Positions 57,699 to 64,000 of a stretch of DNA of 64,000 bases are shown piece after piece. The number at the start of each line of letters is the position of its first letter. The first letter of the stretch is position 1. The stretch is taken from positions 310,001 through 374,000 of the forward strand of contig NZ_JAOCQD020000003.1 in assembly GCF_025290835.2 (NCBI RefSeq), written 5' to 3'. Made by a program: the position numbers and the translations under genes. Source of the DNA: Aquabacterium sp. OR-4. Lineage in GTDB: Bacteria; Pseudomonadota; Gammaproteobacteria; Burkholderiales; Burkholderiaceae_C. The notes beneath the pieces are model-generated. The model was given only the letters and a program-made list of their open reading frames with translations. It ran no database searches and was not told the DNA's origin.

Positions 57699-60600
57699 AT
57701 GCACGACCACGCCAGCATCAACCGATCCTTCCGCCTTGTCTGGAGCGCCGTGCGGCGCTGCTGGGTGGCGGTGCACGAGCGCGCCCGCGGCCACGGCCGC
57801 GGCGGCGCGGCACGCCGCCGAAGCGCCAGCGCGAGCCGGCCGCAGCTCTTCGCCATGACGCTGCTCGGGGCGGCCCTGGCGGCGGCCCACGCGGCGCCGC
57901 AGCCTGATGCACTGCCCAGCGGCGCCACCCTGGTGGCCGGCCAGGCCAGCTGGCAGCAGCAGGGCAGCACGCTGCAGATCACGCAGGGCAGCGCCCGCGC
58001 CGCGATCGACTGGCAGAGCTTCCACATCGGCAGCGGCGCCAGCGTGGTCTTCCGCCAACCCGACGTGCACAGCGTGGCGCTGAACCGCGTGACCGGCGCG
58101 CAGCCCAGCCAGATCTTCGGCCAGCTGTCGGCCAACGGCCAGGTGTTCCTGCTCAATCCGGCCGGCGTCTACTTCTCACCCACGGCCAGCGCCAACGTGG
58201 GTGCGCTGGTGGCCGGCACCCACGCCATCGCGCTGGACGACTTCATGGCCGGCCGCCTGAACTTCTCGCGCAACGGCAGCACCGCCAGCGTGGTCAACGA
58301 GGGCCGGCTGACGGCGGCCGACGGCGGCTACATCGCGCTGCTGGCGCCCGAGGTGCGCAATGCCGGCGTCATCACCGCGCGGGCCGGCACGGTGGCCCTG
58401 GCCGCCGGCGAGGTGATCGAGCTGCAGTTCACCAACGGCACGCTGGCCGCGCTGCGCGTGAGCCCCTCCGAGCTGGCGGCGCTGGTCGAGAACCGCCAGG
58501 CCGTGCTGGCCCCGGACGGGCAGATCCTGATGTCGGCACGCGCCGCCGAGGCCCTGGCGGGCGGCGTCATCCGCCAGGACGGCCAGGCCGCGGCCAGCAG
58601 CCTGACGGCCCGCGGCGGCCGCATCGTGCTCGAGGCCGACCAGGTGCAGCTGGGCGCCGGCTCGCGCACCGAGGCCACCGGGGCCACCGGCGGCGGCGAG
58701 ATCCACATCGGCGGCAACGCCCAGGGGCAGGGCCCGCTGCACAACGCCAGGCGCACCACGGTGGCCGAGGGCGCCACGCTGGACGCCAGCGCCACCGTGC
58801 AGGGCGATGGCGGCAAGGTCATCGTCTGGGCCGATGAGCGCACGGTCTTTGACGGGCACATCGCCGCACGCGGCGGCGCGCTGGGCGGCAAGGGCGGCTT
58901 TGTCGAGACCTCGGGCAAGCGGCTGCTGCAGGTCAACACCGGCCGCGTGGATGCGGGCGCGGCGGCTGGCCAGGGCGGCACCTGGCTGCTCGATCCGAAC
59001 GACCTGCTCATCTCCAACGGCGCCAGCACGCAGGTTTCTGAACTGGACGGCAGCTTCAACGCCATCGGCACCGGCTCGGTGCTCAATGCGGCGGCGCTGG
59101 CCGCCGCGCTGACCGATGGCAGCCATGTCGAGGTGCTCACCACCACGGCAGGCGCCAACGCCGGCACCGGCAGCATCACGATTGCCAGCGACATCATCGC
59201 CCCGCTGCAGGCCGGGCAGACGGCCACGCTGACGCTGCAGGCGCACGGCGACATCGTGTTGGCCCACAACGCCACCATCGCCGCAGCGAGCAGCGGCGCC
59301 GCGCTCTCGAACCGCGGCCTGAACCTGAACCTGTTCGCGGGCAAGACCAGCGACGTCAGCGGCACGGGCAACCTGCGCTCGCAAGACGGCAGCTTGATCA
59401 ACACCGGCACCGGCCACCTGAACATCGTGGCCGCCGATGTGAACCTGAATGCGCTGGACGTGGGCGGCTCGCTCAACGTGAATGCCAACGCCTTTGTCGT
59501 CAACTCGATCGCCCGGGTGCTGGGCAGCAGCACGCTGAACATGCATGGCGGGCAGGTCAGCACGCCAGACAACAGCGAGAGCAGCCTGGAAGGGCCGATC
59601 CGCATCAGCGGCGCCGGCGCGGTGGATCTGAATCTGCACCAGGACGCCGTGAACATCAGCTTGACCGACATCGGCGACCTGCGCTTGAACGCGCCGTTCT
59701 CGCCCACGAACGCCACGCTGTCCAACACCGGCTCGGCCTTGTTGATCGTCAGCGCTCCGCATCTGCAGGGCAGCAACACGGGCAACCTGAGCCTCTTGGC
59801 CCAGGGCCAGGTGCAGCTGCACGGGCTGCAGGTTGGCGGCGACTTGACGGTGGCTGCGCAGGCCGTCTCGGCCGGCCTGGACGTGACGCAAACCGGCGCG
59901 CTTCTGGTGGGCGGCAACAGCGCGTTCAACCTGAAGAACGGCTCGCTGACCCTGCTGGACGCCGGCAACCGCCTGAGCGGCGCGATCAGCGCCACCGGCA
60001 CCGGCGCCGGCAGCGTCCAGCTGCACAACACGGTCGATACCGTGCTGGGCGGCATGGCGCTGGGTGGCGACCTGAGCCTGACGACGGACAACAAGCCGGT
60101 CCGGCAGACGCAAGCGATCGTTGCGCAGGATGTCACCATCGACGCCGGCAGTGCCGAGGTGACGCTCGACCATGGCGACAACCGCATCCAGGGCCACTTC
60201 GGCTCGCTGGGCAGCGGCGCCGTGTTCGTGCGCAACAGCACCGACCTCCGCTTGCAAAACATCGGCAGCGCGGCCGCGCCTGCAGCCAGTCTGCTGTTGC
60301 AGGTGAGCGACTCCGCCAGCGTGTTCCAGGCCAGCGACAGTGCCTTGTCCGTGAGCGGCAGCACCGTGATCATCGGCACCGACGCCGGCGCCGCCCGCAT
60401 CGACATCGGCCGCAACGAGAACCGCTTCGATGGCCCGGTGCGCCTGCAAAGCGGCGGCCAGATCATCGTCCGGGCCACCGGCAATCTGGACCTGCACATG
60501 AGCGGTGGCGCCGACAACGCCCTGGCACAAAGCGACGGCACGCTCACCGCCACGCTCGACGGTATGGGCACCACCGTGCTCGAGGCACCTGCGGTTCTGG

Positions 60601-63281
60601 CCTCGGGACGCGCGAGCTTCCTGTCGATCACGGCCGGCACCGTGGAACTGGGCCGCGTCGAATTGACCAACGACCTGGCCCTCCATGCCAGCACCGCCGC
60701 CACGCAGATCGGCCCGCTGACCGTGGAGCGACTCACCCTCTCCGGCAACGGCGACTTCACGCTGACGCATGAACAGAACAGCGCGGACAGACTGTCCATC
60801 GCCGGTGGCGAAGGGGCCATTCGCTACGTCAATGCCGGAGAGCTGACGCTGCAAAGCACCGGCGAACGCGGCGGCGTCATCAGCGTGGCGGCGATGGACG
60901 GCGACCTGCTGCTGGCGAACACCCTGAGCACCCGCAGCAGCGCGGCCGACGCCATCACGCTGAATGCGGGTCAGGTCAGCGAGGCCGGTGACGGCGGCGG
61001 CGGCAACATCCAGATCCTCAACGGCAGCCGCCTGCTCACCGGAACCGGCGGCCGCGCCACGCTCTACACCGGTTCGGTGGCCAACAGCAGCGGGCTGACG
61101 GCTCTTGTGGGCAGCGGCAGCGGCCGCTTCCGCTACGGCAGCGACGAAAGCAGCACGGCCTTCACGGCGGCGCTGGGCGAGGGCCTGTTCGCGGTGTACC
61201 GCGAATCGCCCACGCTGACCGGTTTCATCCCCGACCGAACCCAGACCTATGGCGACAACAGCGTCAACAGCGTCGACGTGGTCTCGCTGACCGGCGCGAC
61301 GAACGGCGACCTGCTGGCGCAGATCTATCCGAACGGCCTGAGCGTGGCGGTGGGCGGCGCGCTGTCGAACGCGGGCCACCCGGTGGTGGGCACGCACACG
61401 CAGTCCGTTGGCAGCGCCGGCGAGGCGCTGGGCTACACCATCGACGCCAGCCGCAGCACCACGCTGACGGTCACGCCGGCCACCATCGCGTCGATTGGTG
61501 GCCTGAGCGCCGACAAGGTCTACGACGGCAGCACCATCGCCACGCTGGGCACGGCAGACGCCGTGTTCAGCGGCCTCGTGGCCGGCGACGTGCTCAGCGT
61601 CACCGGCGGCAGCGCCCGCTTTGCCGACAAGAACGCGGGCACAGGCAAGGCCGTGGCGGTCAGCGGGCTCGGCCTGGGCGGCGCCGATGCCGGCAACTAT
61701 GTGCTGGCCGACAGCAGCGCCAACTTCGGCGCCACCATCACGCCGCGCACGCTGGCCGCGATCACCGGCCTGGCGGTGGCCGACAAGGTGTATGACGCAA
61801 CGACCGCGGCCACGCTGAACACCAGCGGCGCGGTGCTTGAAGGCGTTGTCGCCGGTGACGCCGTCGGCGTGGCCAGCGCCAGCGCCAGCTTTGCCGACAA
61901 GAACGTCGGCAGCGGCAAGGCCGTCAGCGTGCTGCTGAGCCTGGGCGGCGCTGATGCCGGCAACTATGTGCTGGCCGACAGCAGCGCCAGCCTTACCGCC
62001 AGCATCACGCCGCGCGCGCTGGGCACCGTGTCGGGCATCGCCGCGGCAGGCAAGGTCTATGACGCCACCACGGCGGTCACGCTGAACACCAGCGCTGCGG
62101 CCTTCAGCGGCGTTCTGGCCGGCGACGTGGTCAACGTGAGCACGGCCAGCGGCAGCTTTGCCGACAAGAACGTGGGCACCGACAAGACGGTCAACGTGGC
62201 GCTCAGTGTGGGCGGCGCAGACGCCGGCAACTACCTGCTGCCTTCAGGCCTGGCCGTCACCGCCAGCATCACACCGGCCAGCATCAGCATCGGGGGCCTC
62301 AGCGCCCAGACCAAGGTGTATGACGCCACAACCGCGGCCACGCTCGACCTCTCGCAGGCGGTGCTGCGCGGCGCTGTTGCCGGCGACGTGCTGGCCCTGG
62401 CAGGCGGCAGCGGCGTGTTCGCGGACAAGAACGTCGGCACCGGCAAGGCCGTGCGGGTCAGCGGCCTGCGCCTGGGCGGCGCCGATGCCGGCAACTACCT
62501 GCTGGCCACCACCACCGGTCAGGCTGCAGCCGACATCACGCCCGCCACGCTGAGCCGGGTGACCGGCATCGTGGCCGCCGACAAGCTTGAAGACGGCACG
62601 GCGACCGCGGTGCTGCGCACCGGCCAGGCAGCGTTCATCGGCATCCTGTCCGGTGACGACTTGCGGGTGGCCGAGGCACAAGGCCGCTTCGACGATGCCC
62701 GGCCGGGTGCAGCCAAGCGGGTGCAGATCTCCGGCATCCGCCTGGGCGGCGCCGACGCCGGCAACTACCAGCTGGCCGACGACAGCGCCCTCGCCCAGGC
62801 CACCATCGCCGCGGCCCAGGCCGACATCGCCGCGCTGCCGGTCACGCTGAGCAGCCTGTTGCGGCCGCGGTCGCCGTTCAGCACGGGGCCGGCGCCACTG
62901 GGCGGTGGCGAGGCCTTGCAAGTGCCGGCTGACGCGGAGGGATTGATCGCCGGCGCGCCACAGGTCCTCGAGGCCGACCGCATCGCGATGGCGCGCGCGC
63001 CCGGCAGCGTGCCGGTGGCGCAGCGTTTGACGCGCTTGCTGACGGCCGACGAACAGCGCCTGGGCCTGCGCCTGCAACTGCCGGCCAGCCTGCGCGAGGC
63101 CATCCTCGGCAGCGGCCAGGCGGCCCGCCTGCGGGTGCCGCAGGGCAGCGACTGCTGCACGGTCGACGCGCAGACCGCCGAGCTGGTCGTTGAGCCCGGC
63201 CTGCACCTGGACACGGGCGGCATCACGCTGGAGATCCGGGTGGGCGGCCAGCTGGCCCTCATCACGCTGCTGCGCGGCTGA
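57699..63281 (+). CDS. TpsA-type filamentous haemagglutinin-like exoprotein with YDG repeats
   Basis: An 1860-residue exoprotein. An extended signal peptide region (SFRLVWSAVRRCWVAVHERARG at about 10-31, in two overlapping pieces) precedes the hydrophobic signal ending AAAHA. The TPS domain follows (residues 70-330), with IFGQLSANGQVFLLNPAGVYF and DGGYIALLAPEVRNAGVITA. The long middle is a Gly/Asn/Ser-rich beta-helix (about 400-1170). Residues from about 1255 carry five YDG-type repeats (DKVYDGSTIATL and variants, each followed by ADKN and GGADAGNY). The last 160 residues lack recognised motifs. It would be exported by the adjacent TpsB. Confidence 0.92.
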   Translation: MHDHASINRSFRLVWSAVRRCWVAVHERARGHGRGGAARRRSASASRPQLFAMTLLGAALAAAHAAPQPDALPSGATLVAGQASWQQQGSTLQITQGSARAAIDWQSFHIGSGASVVFRQPDVHSVALNRVTGAQPSQIFGQLSANGQVFLLNPAGVYFSPTASANVGALVAGTHAIALDDFMAGRLNFSRNGSTASVVNEGRLTAADGGYIALLAPEVRNAGVITARAGTVALAAGEVIELQFTNGTLAALRVSPSELAALVENRQAVLAPDGQILMSARAAEALAGGVIRQDGQAAASSLTARGGRIVLEADQVQLGAGSRTEATGATGGGEIHIGGNAQGQGPLHNARRTTVAEGATLDASATVQGDGGKVIVWADERTVFDGHIAARGGALGGKGGFVETSGKRLLQVNTGRVDAGAAAGQGGTWLLDPNDLLISNGASTQVSELDGSFNAIGTGSVLNAAALAAALTDGSHVEVLTTTAGANAGTGSITIASDIIAPLQAGQTATLTLQAHGDIVLAHNATIAAASSGAALSNRGLNLNLFAGKTSDVSGTGNLRSQDGSLINTGTGHLNIVAADVNLNALDVGGSLNVNANAFVVNSIARVLGSSTLNMHGGQVSTPDNSESSLEGPIRISGAGAVDLNLHQDAVNISLTDIGDLRLNAPFSPTNATLSNTGSALLIVSAPHLQGSNTGNLSLLAQGQVQLHGLQVGGDLTVAAQAVSAGLDVTQTGALLVGGNSAFNLKNGSLTLLDAGNRLSGAISATGTGAGSVQLHNTVDTVLGGMALGGDLSLTTDNKPVRQTQAIVAQDVTIDAGSAEVTLDHGDNRIQGHFGSLGSGAVFVRNSTDLRLQNIGSAAAPAASLLLQVSDSASVFQASDSALSVSGSTVIIGTDAGAARIDIGRNENRFDGPVRLQSGGQIIVRATGNLDLHMSGGADNALAQSDGTLTATLDGMGTTVLEAPAVLASGRASFLSITAGTVELGRVELTNDLALHASTAATQIGPLTVERLTLSGNGDFTLTHEQNSADRLSIAGGEGAIRYVNAGELTLQSTGERGGVISVAAMDGDLLLANTLSTRSSAADAITLNAGQVSEAGDGGGGNIQILNGSRLLTGTGGRATLYTGSVANSSGLTALVGSGSGRFRYGSDESSTAFTAALGEGLFAVYRESPTLTGFIPDRTQTYGDNSVNSVDVVSLTGATNGDLLAQIYPNGLSVAVGGALSNAGHPVVGTHTQSVGSAGEALGYTIDASRSTTLTVTPATIASIGGLSADKVYDGSTIATLGTADAVFSGLVAGDVLSVTGGSARFADKNAGTGKAVAVSGLGLGGADAGNYVLADSSANFGATITPRTLAAITGLAVADKVYDATTAATLNTSGAVLEGVVAGDAVGVASASASFADKNVGSGKAVSVLLSLGGADAGNYVLADSSASLTASITPRALGTVSGIAAAGKVYDATTAVTLNTSAAAFSGVLAGDVVNVSTASGSFADKNVGTDKTVNVALSVGGADAGNYLLPSGLAVTASITPASISIGGLSAQTKVYDATTAATLDLSQAVLRGAVAGDVLALAGGSGVFADKNVGTGKAVRVSGLRLGGADAGNYLLATTTGQAAADITPATLSRVTGIVAADKLEDGTATAVLRTGQAAFIGILSGDDLRVAEAQGRFDDARPGAAKRVQISGIRLGGADAGNYQLADDSALAQATIAAAQADIAALPVTLSSLLRPRSPFSTGPAPLGGGEALQVPADAEGLIAGAPQVLEADRIAMARAPGSVPVAQRLTRLLTADEQRLGLRLQLPASLREAILGSGQAARLRVPQGSDCCTVDAQTAELVVEPGLHLDTGGITLEIRVGGQLALITLLRG

Positions 63282-63297
63282 GCGGCTGAGCGGCCCC

Positions 63298-63326
63298 GGG
63301 CGCCCTGCCGGCCGGGCGGGGCGCCC
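63298..63326. terminator. Convergent-gene hairpin
   Basis: GGGCGCCC at 63298-63305 pairs with an identical self-complementary copy at 63319-63326, between the TpsA stop and the end of the ECF sigma gene. A short CT-rich stretch follows. Probably a shared terminator. Confidence 0.45.
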
Positions 63327-63341
63327 TCTACCCTCTACTCT

Positions 63342-63932
63342 CTACGCAGGGCGCTGGCTGTCGGCGTGCAGCCGCCGGGTGAGGCACTGCGCCAGGATCT
63401 TCTTGGCGTGGAAGATGCGGGTCTTCACCGTGCCTTCGGGGATGTCTTCGACCGCGGCGATCTCGCCGTAACTCAGCTCGTCGTAGAAGGCCAGGCGCAC
63501 GGCCCGCGCCTGTGCACGCGGCAGCTTGTCGATGCACACGCGCACCTGGTGGGCATCGCTGGCGGCCTCGGCCAGGGCCTGTGGCTGTGGCGCGATGTCG
63601 GGGGCCTCGAAGTCTTCGTCCAGCGGCTCCTCGCGGCCGCGTTTGCGCAGGCGGTCGATGTGGTTGAAGCGTGCGATGGCGAAGATCCAGGTCTTCACCG
63701 ACGAGCGCCCTTCGTAGCGGTCTGCCGTGCGCCAGACCGCCATGAAGGCGTCCTGCACCACGTCGGCGGCTTCCGCGGCGTCGTCGGTGCGGGCGCGGAT
63801 GAACTGCAGCAGGCCGGGCGCGACCTGTTCGTACAACTGCTTCATCGCCTGCTTGTCGCCGCCGCGGATGCGGGCCAGCAGGTCACGCAGATGCTGCTCA
63901 TGCGGCGGCACCACGGCGCCGACGCTGTTCAT
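63342..63932 (-). CDS. ECF-type RNA polymerase sigma factor
   Basis: A 196-residue extracytoplasmic-function sigma factor. Region 2 is LYEQVAPGLLQFIRARTDDA, ADVVQDAFMAVWRTADRYEG and VKTWIFAIARFNHIDRLRKR; region 4 is LPRAQARAVRLAFYDELSYG and EIAAVEDIPEGTVKTRIFHA. ATG 63932 (MNSVGAVVPP) is chosen over a GTG three codons earlier. It is convergent with the TpsA gene. The acidic linker between regions (GREEPLDEDFEAPDIAPQ) is long. It may drive the surface-protein locus together with the anti-sigma-like protein at 51.3 kb, though the distance makes this a hypothesis. Nothing is visible in the last 68 bp of the window. Confidence 0.9.
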   Translation of the reverse strand: MNSVGAVVPPHEQHLRDLLARIRGGDKQAMKQLYEQVAPGLLQFIRARTDDAAEAADVVQDAFMAVWRTADRYEGRSSVKTWIFAIARFNHIDRLRKRGREEPLDEDFEAPDIAPQPQALAEAASDAHQVRVCIDKLPRAQARAVRLAFYDELSYGEIAAVEDIPEGTVKTRIFHAKKILAQCLTRRLHADSQRPA

Positions 63933-64000
63933 GGTGGGCACCGCGGCCGGGCCGGGCAGCGTGTGCAGACGGGGCAGCCGTGTGTCATCGGTGGGTCTCG

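Noticed and set aside
53663..58156. A minus-strand frame of nearly 1500 codons opposite the S8 protease and TpsB genes
   Set aside because: The plus-strand genes carry catalytic and POTRA motifs, while the minus frame has repeats and Arg/Ala/Gly runs only.
58176..61397. Long minus-strand frame opposite the tpsA gene
   Set aside because: The plus strand encodes the ESPR, TPS domain and YDG repeats; the opposite frame is a compositional shadow.

Overview
The window is a chromosomal segment of a very GC-rich bacterium with long G/C-ended codon runs, most likely a betaproteobacterium of the order Burkholderiales (Rubrivivax/Ideonella/Leptothrix-like). This rests on base composition, paired acyl-CoA dehydrogenases, a TRAP carboxylate transporter, a PF04392-type substrate-binding protein, a PEP-CTERM protein and two-partner secretion. 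No rRNA, tRNA, CRISPR array or transposase was seen, and the genus is an inference.

Region by region. 0-8.2 kb: a catabolic cluster on the plus strand (DUF2889 protein, a tandem pair of acyl-CoA dehydrogenases, a MoxR AAA+ ATPase with a CoxE-like VWA protein, an SDR, and a third ACAD10/11-like dehydrogenase), interrupted by a decayed Phd-type antitoxin. 8.2-8.9 kb: a FitAB/VapBC toxin-antitoxin pair. 9.2-15.5 kb: a minus-strand operon dctP-dctQ-dctM-tauE-ggt behind an Lrp/AsnC regulator, with a cluster of repeated GCCGTTTG sites between them. 15.7-18.3 kb: dienelactone hydrolase, a lone sulfate-binding protein and an RBBP9-type hydrolase. 18.6-21.4 kb: a Ser/Thr kinase with a TPR-like tail. 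21.4-22.0 kb: two inverted copies of a hairpin-bearing intergenic repeat. 22.1-31.2 kb: MarR regulator, lipase-like hydrolase, a translationally coupled signalling operon (histidine phosphatase, hybrid kinase with two REC and Hpt, REC-PAS-GGDEF-EAL protein) and another hydrolase.

31.6-35.6 kb holds the most unusual operon: a two-TM sensor, a sensor domain fused to an MFS transporter, and a PF04392 substrate-binding protein without ABC permease or ATPase. An 83-bp tandem repeat array follows. 35.9-44.5 kb: quinone oxidoreductase, AMP-dependent acyl-CoA ligase, a membrane protein with a TIR/SLOG-like cytosolic part, a zinc-type alcohol dehydrogenase relative, and a LysR-eutB-eutC ethanolamine ammonia-lyase operon. 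44.7-46.4 kb: a TIR/deoxyribosyltransferase-like domain fused to a TPR-S (TRAFs-binding) region, an architecture of bacterial conflict systems.

46.5-49 kb: small conserved and secreted proteins. 49.1-63.9 kb: a surface/secretion island with a secretin-like lipoprotein, a single-TM anti-sigma-like protein, a hydrolase-LuxR fusion, a polytopic membrane protein, an S8 protease, a TpsB transporter, an 1860-residue TpsA exoprotein with YDG repeats, and a convergent ECF sigma factor. A plausible model is that the sigma factor and the single-TM protein control the TPS locus and that the protease matures TpsA. Short tandem repeats (8-14 bp units) are unusually frequent between about 43.5 and 54.5 kb.
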